This document shows, piece by piece, positions 37,208 to 45,377 of a stretch of DNA of 64,000 nt. The DNA lies in assembly GCA_038209965.1 (NCBI GenBank), contig JBBQXF010000004.1, forward strand, positions 1-64,000, given 5' to 3'. The DNA is from JALONO01 sp038209965 (GTDB taxonomy: Bacteria > Bacteroidota > Bacteroidia > Cytophagales > Thermoflexibacteraceae). Position 1 is the first letter of the stretch. Each line of letters starts with the position of its first letter. The notes beneath the pieces were generated by a model. It did no database searches. It was not told the origin of the DNA and worked only from the letters and a program-made list of their open reading frames with translations. The position numbers were made by a program, and so were the translations under genes.

Positions 37208-38665
37208 TTAATTTCCCAATAAATATTCAGTTACTATTTTTTTATCGTCGAATGGATGTTTTATCCCTTTGATTTCCTGATAATCTTCGTGGCCTTTGCC
37301 CGCAATGAGCAGGATATCGCCCGCTTGGGCATGTTGGCAAGCCAATTTGATGGCCTCGCGGCGATCGGTCAGTACTTGCACTTTGGCCTGATCGGCTTGG
37401 GGCACGCCCACCACCATATCGGCCAGAATTGCCGCTGGTTCCTCAAAGCGCGGGTTGTCGGAGGTGAGGATCACCGCATCGCTCCATTCGCAGGCGATCC
37501 GGGCCATGATGGGCCGTTTGGTCGCGTCGCGGTTGCCGCCGCAGCCCACTAGCGTTACCACCCGCTCACGCCCTGTGCGCAAATGGCCGATGGTTTGGAG
37601 CACATTTTTCAGGGCATCGGGCGTGTGGGCATAATCCACGATGGCAGTGGTGCCGTTGGCGGCCACTACCCGGTCAAAACGCCCCGGGGCACTGTCCAAT
37701 GCTGATAGTTTGGCCAACACCCGCTCTTTGTCCTCGCCCAGCAATACCGCGGTGCCATAGATGGCCAGCAGGTTGTAGGCGTTGAAATCACCAATGAGCC
37801 GAAACCAAGCCCGCCGCCCGTCAATGTCCAGTTCCAAGCCGCGCACGGTATTGGAAAGCACTTTGGCCTTGAAATTAGCCCCGGATTTGAGGGCGAAAGT
37901 GTGCAACTGGCCCACTGTGTTCTGCCCCATTACCATCCCCCGTTTGTCGTCTTTGTTGATCAAAGCAAAGGCACTGGCCTCTAAGTGATCAAAAAACAAC
38001 TTTTTGGCTCGGATGTATTCGTCAAAAGTGCCGTGATAATCGAGGTGATCATGGGTAATGTTGGAGAAAATGGCCCCAGCAAACCGCAAACCCGCCGTCC
38101 GGTACTGGGCCAGGGCATGAGAGCTCACTTCCATGAAGGCATGGGTACAGCCGGCCTCCACCATTTGTGCCAGCAGCGCATTGAGGGCCACGGCATCGGG
38201 GGTGGTGTGCGTGGCGGGCAATACCTGCCCCGCTATCACGTTCTGGATGGTGGACAACAGCCCCACCCGGTGGCCCAGCGCAGTGAACAGTTGGTACAAT
38301 AAACTTACAGTGGTCGTCTTGCCATTGGTACCAGTGATGCCCACCAAGGTCAATTGGTGCGAGGGGTTGCCAAAATAATTGGCCGCCATTTTGCCCAATG
38401 CCCCACCCGCATTGGCCACGCGCACCCAAGTGATCGCGCCAGTGGTTAAGGCGGGCCATTGCTCGGCCACCACCACGGTTGCCCCCTGATCGATGGCTGC
38501 ACCAATGAACTGGTGGCCGTCGGTTTGGGTGCCCCGCACCGCCACAAACACATCACCGGGCTGCACTTGGCGCGAGTCGAAGCGGAGTTGGCCGACGTTT
38601 AGCGCCAGCTCCCCCCGGATTTCTTGCACGGTGATCCCAGTCAATAGGTCTGTGAACAATGTCAT
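37208..38665 (-). CDS. murE: UDP-MurNAc-tripeptide synthetase (meso-DAP type)
   Basis: 485 residues, ATG at 38665. ATP loop GITGTNGKTTTVSLLYQ. The DNPR motif (ILTSDNPRFEEP) near residue 405 indicates meso-diaminopimelate as third residue, as expected for a Gram-negative wall. C-terminal GKGHEDYQEIKG present. No murF follows, unlike the classical cluster. Confidence 0.97.
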   Translation of the reverse strand: MTLFTDLLTGITVQEIRGELALNVGQLRFDSRQVQPGDVFVAVRGTQTDGHQFIGAAIDQGATVVVAEQWPALTTGAITWVRVANAGGALGKMAANYFGNPSHQLTLVGITGTNGKTTTVSLLYQLFTALGHRVGLLSTIQNVIAGQVLPATHTTPDAVALNALLAQMVEAGCTHAFMEVSSHALAQYRTAGLRFAGAIFSNITHDHLDYHGTFDEYIRAKKLFFDHLEASAFALINKDDKRGMVMGQNTVGQLHTFALKSGANFKAKVLSNTVRGLELDIDGRRAWFRLIGDFNAYNLLAIYGTAVLLGEDKERVLAKLSALDSAPGRFDRVVAANGTTAIVDYAHTPDALKNVLQTIGHLRTGRERVVTLVGCGGNRDATKRPIMARIACEWSDAVILTSDNPRFEEPAAILADMVVGVPQADQAKVQVLTDRREAIKLACQHAQAGDILLIAGKGHEDYQEIKGIKHPFDDKKIVTEYLLGN

Positions 38666-38713
38666 TTTTTTATGGGTTATGCCCCGGCAATAGTTGCCGG
38701 GGCAATGGTTTTG

Positions 38714-39163
38714 TTACAATGCGTAAACCGCTACTAGGTAAAGAATGATGCCCAAGACCAGCAAACCGCCACCGCTGCCATAATAAACGCCACCCGACAG
38801 GATGAGGCCCAAGATCAGCAACACAGCCCCGACAATGATACAAATGATGCCAATGGTGCGTAGTAAATCGGCAATGTCTTCAACTGGGCGATTCACTTCG
38901 GCTATTTTGGCTTTTAGTTTGGCCAGTTGCCGCTGCACTTTCTGCTTGACCGACAGCCGTTGCTTCACTTCGCGCTTGCTCAGGGTCGGGTCAGCTTTGG
39001 GGTCGGCGGTCATCAACTTGTCCAGCTGGCGGGCCATGATCGGATCCACCGCTCTGGTGGCTTGGCCAGTTGTGCCGCCGGGCTGGTCAGCATTGACCCC
39101 GGTGGCAAAAACACTTGCGCTGGCAAACAAGCACAGCACAATGATTGAAAGAGACTTTTTCAT
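38714..39163 (-). CDS. Small exported two-TM membrane protein inserted in the dcw cluster
   Basis: 149 residues, ATG at 39163. N-terminal signal peptide (MKKSLSIIVLCLFASASVFA), a polar, Lys/Gln-rich helical middle (LSKREVKQRLSVKQKVQRQLAKLKAKIAEV, likely coiled coil), then two hydrophobic helices (about 104-122 and 127-148). No motif known to me beyond a general small Bacteroidota membrane-protein layout. It sits between pbp and murE on the operon strand (48-bp and 129-bp gaps), where no standard dcw gene belongs. Confidence 0.75.
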   Translation of the reverse strand: MKKSLSIIVLCLFASASVFATGVNADQPGGTTGQATRAVDPIMARQLDKLMTADPKADPTLSKREVKQRLSVKQKVQRQLAKLKAKIAEVNRPVEDIADLLRTIGIICIIVGAVLLILGLILSGGVYYGSGGGLLVLGIILYLVAVYAL

Positions 39164-39292
39164 GTTTGTAAAAGTTTAACGTTCACTACACATGTAATGA
39201 ATGAATGGACTAACGCATTATTGTTGCCCAATGGATACTTATTTTTAATTAAAGTGGGGAACCACTTTTACATTGTCTAAAGAATTGGGGAA

Positions 39293-41386
39293 TTAGCCCA
39301 GTGTGAGCACAATCCAACCGCCCCGGTAGAGCTTGGCTCCTGGGTTAACCGACTGCTGTTTTACTTTGCCCTTGCCGGCAAACACCACTTTCATGCCCCG
39401 GTTCTCGAGCAGGTATAGGGCATCTTTGATGGTCAGGCCCACCACGTTGGGCACGCCAGTATCCATTTTGCTCCGGGCCAAGATCACCGTGTCTCCCTTC
39501 ACTTTGGTGATGACCCAAGTGGCATCGGTCTCCGAATCGATCTTAAGACCGAGCTGCGCACTGATCAGCCGCAGATCAGCCTGGTTGCCGGATCGGATCC
39601 GGGGTGCCTGATAGGCAAATTTTTCATCACGCTTGACCTGCCGGGTAATTTTTTGGGAATAGGCAAAATCGGCAATCTTGCGGAACACCGGCGCGGCGGC
39701 TAGGGCCCCATACCGTTGGTTGCGGGGATTGTCGATCACCACAATGCACGTATACATGGGCGCATCCGAAGGAAAATAGCCCACAAAGGAGGTGTAGTGC
39801 TTTTCGGTATAAGCCCCATTTTCCACTTTTTCGGAAGTGCCGGTCTTGCCCGCGATTTTGTAATGGCTCGTGTAGATGTTGCTGGCCGTGCCGCGTTCCA
39901 CCACGCCCTCCATCAAGGAGCGCAGGATGCCCAAGGTGCGGTCGGAGCACACCCGCTCGTTCAGGATCCGGGGCTGGAACTCGCGTACTGTTTCATTGGC
40001 TTTGATCACGCGCTTGACAATGTAGGGCTGGATCATTTTGCCCCCATTGGCCAGCGCATTGCAGAACGCAAGCGTGTGCAAGGGCGACAGTTTGAGTTCA
40101 TAACCCACGGACATCCAAGGCAGCGTGGCCCCACTCCACGTAGGGTCGCTGGGCCGCTTGACGGCTGGTGCAGCCTCGCCCGACATTTGGAAATCCATGC
40201 GCTTGGTCAGCCCAAATTGATCCAAATAGGCCAAAAATTTATTGGGATCCTTGCGAAAATATTTAAATGCCAGTTTGGAAATGCCAATGTTGGACGAACT
40301 CTCGAACACTTGCTTGACCGTGAGCCGCCCGTGGCCACCTTCTTTGGTGTCGGTCATAATGGCATCTTGGTAGAACTGATATTTGCCTCTCCCCGTTTCC
40401 ACGGTGTCGTCGAGGTTGATCTCGGCTTCTTCCAGCAGGGCCGCCATGGTTGCGATCTTGAACGTAGAGCCAGGTTCGGCCAAGCCGGCACTGCCCACGG
40501 CGTAGTTGTTGTCTTCGTTGTACACCCCGGCAGATTGGCGGCTCAAATTGACCATTGCCTTGATCTCGCCCGAGTGGGTTTCCATCACAATGGCTGATCC
40601 GTAATCGGCATTGGTGGAGATGAGCGCCTCGCGAAGGGAATTGTCGGCGGCCAACTGCAAATCCAAGTTGAGGGTGGTCTGGATGTCCAGTCCATCTTCG
40701 GGGCGGATATAGGAGCCATCATTGACTGGTTTCCAAACCCCGCCCGCGACTTTCTGGAAAATAGCCTCGCCGTCTTTGCCCCCCAAAATATTTTGGAAGC
40801 TATACTCCAGGCCGCGCCCAATAATGCCCTGGACGCTGTCTTGGGCCACTGAACCAAGGGTGCGGCGGGCCAGATCGTCCAGTGGGCGGATGCGCTGATC
40901 GGCCCGTTCAAAAATCACCCCACCGTTCCGTTTGCCATTGACCAAGGGCCAAGTCTCAATCACTTTCTTTTGCTGGTAGTCCAGTTTTTGGTTGGCCAGC
41001 ACTCTATAACGCTTCTTTTCGGCCCGGGCTTTTTTGAGGTCGGCCAATATTGCATCAGCCGGTTTTTCGTTAAAATAAGCCGACAGCAATTTGGCCAAGG
41101 TATCGATATTGGCCTTGAACACCGCTTCCTCGGCCAGCATCGGGTCAAAGGCCAAGCGGTATTGGGGCAGCGAGGTGACCAACAACGTGCCATCATCGGA
41201 CAAGATATTGCCCCGGTGGGCTTTGATCTGGCGGTATTTCAAGCCATTCAGTTCGGCCCGTTTGGCCCACTTATCGCCTTGAGCTACTTGAATATAGATA
41301 ATTTTGACCAAAATGAACAAGGCCAACGAAACGATAAACAAAAATGCAACCTGCACCCGTGCTAATATGGAACCTCTGATGCTCAT
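39293..41386 (-). CDS. ftsI: Division-specific class B penicillin-binding protein with PASTA domain
   Basis: 697 residues, ATG at 41386. One N-terminal TM helix (about 11-31), PBP dimerisation domain (YRQIKAHRGNILSDDGTLLVTS), then transpeptidase motifs: SxxK in EPGSTFKIATM, SxN in SSNIG and KTG in AGKTGTSEKVENG. A C-terminal PASTA domain (VPNVVGLTIKDALYLLENRGMKVVF) resembles SpoVD/Pbp-type proteins. Cross-links septal peptidoglycan with FtsW. Confidence 0.96.
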   Translation of the reverse strand: MSIRGSILARVQVAFLFIVSLALFILVKIIYIQVAQGDKWAKRAELNGLKYRQIKAHRGNILSDDGTLLVTSLPQYRLAFDPMLAEEAVFKANIDTLAKLLSAYFNEKPADAILADLKKARAEKKRYRVLANQKLDYQQKKVIETWPLVNGKRNGGVIFERADQRIRPLDDLARRTLGSVAQDSVQGIIGRGLEYSFQNILGGKDGEAIFQKVAGGVWKPVNDGSYIRPEDGLDIQTTLNLDLQLAADNSLREALISTNADYGSAIVMETHSGEIKAMVNLSRQSAGVYNEDNNYAVGSAGLAEPGSTFKIATMAALLEEAEINLDDTVETGRGKYQFYQDAIMTDTKEGGHGRLTVKQVFESSSNIGISKLAFKYFRKDPNKFLAYLDQFGLTKRMDFQMSGEAAPAVKRPSDPTWSGATLPWMSVGYELKLSPLHTLAFCNALANGGKMIQPYIVKRVIKANETVREFQPRILNERVCSDRTLGILRSLMEGVVERGTASNIYTSHYKIAGKTGTSEKVENGAYTEKHYTSFVGYFPSDAPMYTCIVVIDNPRNQRYGALAAAPVFRKIADFAYSQKITRQVKRDEKFAYQAPRIRSGNQADLRLISAQLGLKIDSETDATWVITKVKGDTVILARSKMDTGVPNVVGLTIKDALYLLENRGMKVVFAGKGKVKQQSVNPGAKLYRGGWIVLTLG

Positions 41387-41769
41387 GCCAAATGATGAGT
41401 TAGTTTAATGATCTGTCCGGTATATTATTTAACCAATTGCTGGCAACCAAACTCAATATTGTGATACTACCCTTTTGGGCAGAAACTGCTTGGTTCGTCT
41501 TTAGCTTGGTTCAATGCAAGAGGCCCACCGCAAAGGGGAGCCGAAAAATTAACTATTGGACGGGAAACCCGGCCCACTTTTCCCTATTGGGAACTTGTTG
41601 TTCGTCCTGCCAAGCCCCCATTGAGGGAGGAATCTTGTGCAGTGCACCATGGGGTAAACTCACTTACTCGAACCATCAAAAACGCTGGATCGTAAACTTC
41701 AAACTATATATTTTCAGTTTCCAGAATTCCCAAGGACCGATCGGAAATGCTGGATTGTAAATTTAAAAT
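41387..41769. other. 383-bp gap between ftsL and pbp, no gene
   Basis: Unusually long for a dcw cluster. No convincing coding frame. It contains a second, diverged copy (about 41681-41710) of the sequence at the ftsL 3' end (about 41750-41777): minus strand TTTACGATCCAGCGTTT versus TTTACAATCCAGCATTT. Confidence 0.55.
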
Positions 41770-42144
41770 CTATTTGGCTTCCACCCACAGTTCATAAGCG
41801 GGCTCATTGCTTTCGGCCAATCCTAGGGCTTTAACTTTCTGGCGCACTTCGGTTCGTTTGCCCTCCAAAATGTATTTGGCCTTGAGGGTCGTATAATCAG
41901 ACCGGAATTCTTCTACTTTGCGCTGCAACAAGTTGATTTTGCGAACGTTGCGATCGGCATAATGAGCATTGGCAATGTAGAGCAGGCCACAAACGGCTAC
42001 AAACATAAAATACCGCACCAGTTTTCTCCGCGCCGTGTCGTTGAACTCCAACGTGCGGATCTGTTGGACCAAATTGTCCGAGGTACTGGCTGGCTGCTCT
42101 TGGGCCACTTTCTTGGGCCGGTTCAAGTTTATTGTGCTGTTCAT
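41770..42144 (-). CDS. ftsL: FtsL-like cell division protein
   Basis: 124 residues, ATG at 42144. Polar N-terminus, a single TM helix (about 45-61, FMFVAVCGLLYIANAHY) and a periplasmic coiled coil (NVRKINLLQRKVEEFRSDYTTLKAKYI). Sequence is poorly conserved, but topology and position between rsmH and pbp identify it as FtsL-like. Part of the FtsQ-FtsL-FtsB-type divisome complex. Confidence 0.85.
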   Translation of the reverse strand: MNSTINLNRPKKVAQEQPASTSDNLVQQIRTLEFNDTARRKLVRYFMFVAVCGLLYIANAHYADRNVRKINLLQRKVEEFRSDYTTLKAKYILEGKRTEVRQKVKALGLAESNEPAYELWVEAK

Positions 42145-42174
42145 ACGCTTCTTTATTTATTGGACAAACAATCG

Positions 42175-43080
42175 CTATATTTTCTCGGCAATCCTGAGCT
42201 TGGCACTCCGGGCGCGGCCGTTGAGTTCCACCTCCACGGGCGAAGGGGTCAACGCCCCCCGGCTCACCGCCCGCAAGGGCTTTAGCTCGTGGCCATAAAA
42301 ATCTTTTTCTACTTCCCCGTGGAACTTGCCCTTGCCAATGAAATGCTTCACCAAGCGATCCTCGAGCGAATGGTAGGACAAAACCACCAACCGCCCCCCC
42401 GGCTTGAGCACTTCGGCGGTTTGGACCAAAAACTCTTCCAAGGCTTTCAGTTCGTCGTTCACCTCGATGCGCAAGGCTTGAAATACCTGGGCAAAGTACT
42501 TGTACTCGCTGAACTTGGGCGCATATCTTTCCAAAACCGCCTTCAGTTCATTTACTGTTTGGATGGGCTGTTTGGCCCGGGCCGATACTATGCCCGCCGC
42601 TAGCGACTTGGCGTTGCGCACTTCGCCGTACATCCCAAAAATCCGGTGCAAATCTGCCTCGGGATAACGTCCCAGTACCTCTTTGGCCGTGGCCGCAGCG
42701 CTCTGGTTCATCCGCATGTCCAGCTCAGCATCGAGGCGGATGGAAAACCCACGTTCGGCTGAGTCGAACTGGTGCGAAGACACCCCCAAATCGGCCAAAA
42801 TGCCATCCACTTGGGCGGCTCCGTAAAGTTTGAGGTATTTCCGCAAATTCCTGAAGTTCGCCGCGACGAACGTGAATTGCTGGTTTTCAATGAACGTTGC
42901 TTGTTGGGCCGCTTCTTGGTCTTGGTCAAAACCGTAAAGTTTGCCACCGGTCAATTGGGACAGGATGGCCCGGGAGTGCCCCCCCCCGCCAAAAGTTACA
43001 TCTACATAAATACCCGTCGGCTCAATGCGCAAACCTTCCAAACACTCGCGCAACATCACTGGGGTATGGTATTCGCTCAT
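42175..43080 (-). CDS. rsmH: 16S rRNA (cytosine1402-N4)-methyltransferase RsmH
   Basis: 301 residues, ATG at 43080. Motif I DVTFGGGGHSRAIL, MLRECLEGLRI at the start, GILADLGVSSHQFD and MRMNQ in the middle, VVLSYHSLEDRLVKHF near the end. Methylates C1402 of 16S rRNA with SAM. Second gene of the dcw cluster, 37 bases after mraZ. Confidence 0.97.
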   Translation of the reverse strand: MSEYHTPVMLRECLEGLRIEPTGIYVDVTFGGGGHSRAILSQLTGGKLYGFDQDQEAAQQATFIENQQFTFVAANFRNLRKYLKLYGAAQVDGILADLGVSSHQFDSAERGFSIRLDAELDMRMNQSAAATAKEVLGRYPEADLHRIFGMYGEVRNAKSLAAGIVSARAKQPIQTVNELKAVLERYAPKFSEYKYFAQVFQALRIEVNDELKALEEFLVQTAEVLKPGGRLVVLSYHSLEDRLVKHFIGKGKFHGEVEKDFYGHELKPLRAVSRGALTPSPVEVELNGRARSAKLRIAEKI

Positions 43081-43117
43081 TTGATTACACCTTATTATAT
43101 ATGTATGCGCAGCGCAC

Positions 43118-43573
43118 CTACGCCGCTCCGTTTCCTTGGCCCAGCACCTTTTCGGCCATTTTTGACAATTGCTGCTGGTCTTTCACCAAATAGGCGTTAT
43201 AGGTTTCTGGGTCCCACAGTTCAACGCGCTTGCCCACCCCTACCACAATCACTTCTTTGTCTATATTGGCGTACTTCATCATTGACTTGGGCAAAATGAA
43301 CCGCCCATTGCTGTCCAGTTCAGCTTCGGCATTGCCCCGGAGGTAATTCCGCTGGAAATTCCGAAACTCTTCGTTAAACTCGTCCAAGGCCGTCACCCGT
43401 TCCAGGATTTTGTTCCATTCCGATAGCGGATGAAGCGTGATGCACGGCTCAAAGCCCCGAGTCAGGATCAAGTTGCTCTCGGATTCAGCGGGCAAAGCGG
43501 CCTTGATCCTGGCCGGTAGGACCAAGCGACCTTTGGCATCGAGCCGTGCTTCAAATTCTCCGTAAAACAACAT
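43118..43573 (-). CDS. mraZ: Transcriptional regulator MraZ
   Basis: 151 residues, ATG at 43573. Two SpoVT/AbrB-type half-domains: DAKGRLVLPARIK (about 13-25) and DSNGRFILPKSMM (about 85-97). Binds direct-repeat GTGG boxes at its own promoter in other bacteria; three such boxes lie 55-81 bases upstream here. First gene of the dcw cluster. Confidence 0.97.
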   Translation of the reverse strand: MLFYGEFEARLDAKGRLVLPARIKAALPAESESNLILTRGFEPCITLHPLSEWNKILERVTALDEFNEEFRNFQRNYLRGNAEAELDSNGRFILPKSMMKYANIDKEVIVVGVGKRVELWDPETYNAYLVKDQQQLSKMAEKVLGQGNGAA

Positions 43574-43598
43574 TCAAGCGTTACTTTAACTCTGGATA

Positions 43599-43627
43599 CA
43601 AAGCTATAAAACTCTTTGAAAAATCAA
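43599..43627 (-). promoter_or_regulatory. Putative mraZ/dcw promoter (Bacteroidota type)
   Basis: On the minus strand TTG (43627-43625), 18-base spacer, then TAGCTTTG (43606-43599), a perfect TAnnTTTG -7 element. It lies 26 bases upstream of the mraZ ATG. Confidence 0.65.
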
Positions 43628-43654
43628 CCACTTTCCCCCACTTTTTCCCACTTT
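43628..43654 (-). promoter_or_regulatory. MraZ operator: three AAAGTGG boxes at 10-bp spacing
   Basis: CCACTTT occurs on the plus strand at 43628, 43638 and 43648, so the minus strand carries AAAGTGG three times with exact 10-bp period. This matches known MraZ-binding repeats (TGGGN or AAAGTG boxes separated by about one helical turn). The last box abuts the -33 element of the putative promoter. Confidence 0.75.
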
Positions 43655-44147
43655 TTTTAAAAATACAGCGATTCCTTCTAAAAACGTCGCAAAATTTCCC
43701 TTTACAACCCACTGATTCCCACATTACAAAATTGAGATCCGAGTGCATTGCCCAACGAGCTAGACAAAAGAGAAATAGTAAATTTCATTTTATATTACTC
43801 AAAATCAACACTTTGGGATTAGATGCTTAAAATATTACTTTAATCTTAATCGGCGAATCGTTGGCTAGAAGGGAGTTGCAGCAAGAAAATGGAAAAAGTG
43901 GGTGGAAATCCCATTTGGCTGACCAAAAAATGATAAAAACTGGGCATTGGGGTGGGAGTTGGCACAACCATGTGCCGTAGCATGAGGGCGGGGCTCAGGC
44001 CAAGGCGATCAACCGGGGGGAACGCGAAAACCGAACAACAGCGAGAGAGAGAATAAGGGGGACAAATAGCCTCCTAGTGACCGGTCGGCTGGATGCCCAA
44101 TCGGAGGGAAAACAAGGGGCAAACGGGACAGGCATCGTGGTCACGGC

Positions 44148-44192
44148 AAAAAACAGCAGCACCAGAGTGGCCGGTGCTCAGCCACTCCGGTG
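44148..44192 (-). terminator. Rho-independent terminator after the CDGSH gene
   Basis: Arms CACC-a-GAGTGGC (44160-44171) and GCCACTC-c-GGTG (44181-44192) form an 11-bp stem with one mismatch. On the minus strand it is followed by CTGCTGTTTTTT. 26 bases beyond the stop at 44219. Confidence 0.75.
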
Positions 44193-44218
44193 ATGGTCGC
44201 CGTCGACAAATTCAAAAC

Positions 44219-44443
44219 CTACACTTTCTTGGGTGGCAACTCAAAAGCAACTGCTTGGTGCTCAAAATGACCTTTGTGCGAACCATCGCAGAAAGGTTTG
44301 TTCTGCGATAGGCCACAGCGGCAGATAGAAACCACGGTGCGCCCACCAAGGCCGTATTCGTTGCCTTGGGCATCGACCACGATAAATTCACCCTCCACTT
44401 TTAGCGATCCGTTATTGTTCACGGTTAATTTAGTAGCTGCCAT
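44219..44443 (-). CDS. CDGSH iron-sulfur domain protein
   Basis: 74 residues from ATG 44443 (MAATKLTVNNNGSLKVEGEF); the upstream in-frame extension is unlikely. The 2Fe-2S motif C-x-C-x(2)-S-x(3)-P-x-C-D-G-S-H is complete: CRCGLSQNKPFCDGSHKGH. Binds a redox-active, His-ligated 2Fe-2S cluster; function in bacteria largely unknown (redox or Fe-S handling). Followed by a clear terminator. Confidence 0.94.
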   Translation of the reverse strand: MAATKLTVNNNGSLKVEGEFIVVDAQGNEYGLGGRTVVSICRCGLSQNKPFCDGSHKGHFEHQAVAFELPPKKV

Positions 44444-44995
44444 TCCAATTTTAAGATTAAAATATTGTGTGGAATGAAAACCCAAAACAGGGCGTTTGGT
44501 TCAAACAGCGCGCCAGTTTTCCCTGTTCTTGCCAATAATCCATTCTTATTGTGCCTGTTCGGTCAATAATACCCCTTAATAAGCCATTCATAGCCTAATT
44601 TTAAGGGCTTGCTGCATCCGATCCGCGCGTTCTTTTCCGTCAGTGGTTACCTTATTCCATACCAATTGGACGAATGATGAGGACTAGAAATAAAAATATT
44701 TTGCTTTGGCCAATTTAGTTGTTTGGATTTGAGTAAGATATTCTATACATTTGTAACAGAATAAATGCAAAAAGAACGATAACTGCCTTTATCAGAAAAA
44801 TTTTTTGTTTTATCGTCAGAAATAGAAATTTCATCTTTGCAAATTAGTTTTTCTGTTTTGGGTTAACCCTGTTCTTTTTTTGTTGTTTCTCTGCCAACTT
44901 GTTGGCTAAATAGGCATTTTTTTTTTTACCTGTACAGTACCCTATTTCTAAATTTTCTTAGTAATTCATTGACAAACTTAACAAAACTCAACAAA
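44444..44995. other. AT-rich intergenic region with promoter and long leader
   Basis: 552 bases between the divergent CDGSH and XRE genes. No gene. A strong promoter at 44722-44753 would give a leader of about 235 nt before the XRE start codon. The leader has homopolymer T runs but no riboswitch I can name. Confidence 0.5.
44722..44753 (+). promoter_or_regulatory. Bacteroidota-type promoter, probably for the XRE gene
   Basis: TTTG at 44722-44725, exact 20-base spacer, TACATTTG at 44746-44753: both elements match the Bacteroidota consensus perfectly. Confidence 0.65.
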
Positions 44996-45373
44996 ATGGT
45001 ACATTTAGCGGCTAATATCAAGTATTTGCGCGACAAGCACAATCTGAGCCAGTATGCTTTCGCCAACCTTTTCGGTCTCACCCGTGGCAAAATCGCTTCC
45101 TATGAAGTAGGAACTGAACCCGCCCTCAAGACCATTGTGGCTATTTCTCGTCATTTCAGCCTCAACATTGATGATATGTTGACTGTTGATCTGGCTACCA
45201 ATCCTCCTGCCGTGACCGAAGCCCAAGCTGCCCAGGCCCGCCAATTGGAAGAAAGTAAATTAGAAAAACTCACCAACGAAGTCAACTACCTGAAAAAGGA
45301 AAATTCTGACCTCCGCCGTGACAAAGCGTTTATGATGGAGCAGCTCGAGCGGCTGACTGGAAAATTAGCGTAA
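44996..45373 (+). CDS. XRE-family DNA-binding protein with C-terminal coiled coil
   Basis: 125 residues from ATG 44996; an in-frame TTG at 44969 is less likely. Helix-turn-helix at about 5-60 (NIKYLRDKHNLSQYAFANLFGLTRGKIASYEVGTEPALKTI). An Ala/Gln-rich linker leads to a leucine-zipper-like coiled coil (LEESKLEKLTNEVNYLKKENSDLRRDKAF). Typical Bacteroidota one-component regulator with dimerising tail. Convergent with the helicase gene, only 4 bases apart. Confidence 0.88.
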   Translation: MVHLAANIKYLRDKHNLSQYAFANLFGLTRGKIASYEVGTEPALKTIVAISRHFSLNIDDMLTVDLATNPPAVTEAQAAQARQLEESKLEKLTNEVNYLKKENSDLRRDKAFMMEQLERLTGKLA

Positions 45374-45377
45374 CGTT

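Larger units (their letters stand above)
43574..44218. other. Intergenic region upstream of mraZ
   Basis: 645 bases, no gene seen. It holds the dcw promoter and MraZ boxes at its left end and the CDGSH-gene terminator at its right end. The middle (43830-44140) shows no structure I can name. Confidence 0.55.

Noticed and set aside
41437..41760. 107-codon plus-strand frame in the ftsL-pbp gap
   Set aside because: Opposite strand to the operon, no motif, cysteine/tryptophan-rich translation typical of chance.
44969..44995. TTG start giving nine extra residues for the XRE protein
   Set aside because: The ATG at 44996 fits the usual HTH N-terminus and the extra residues are not family-like.
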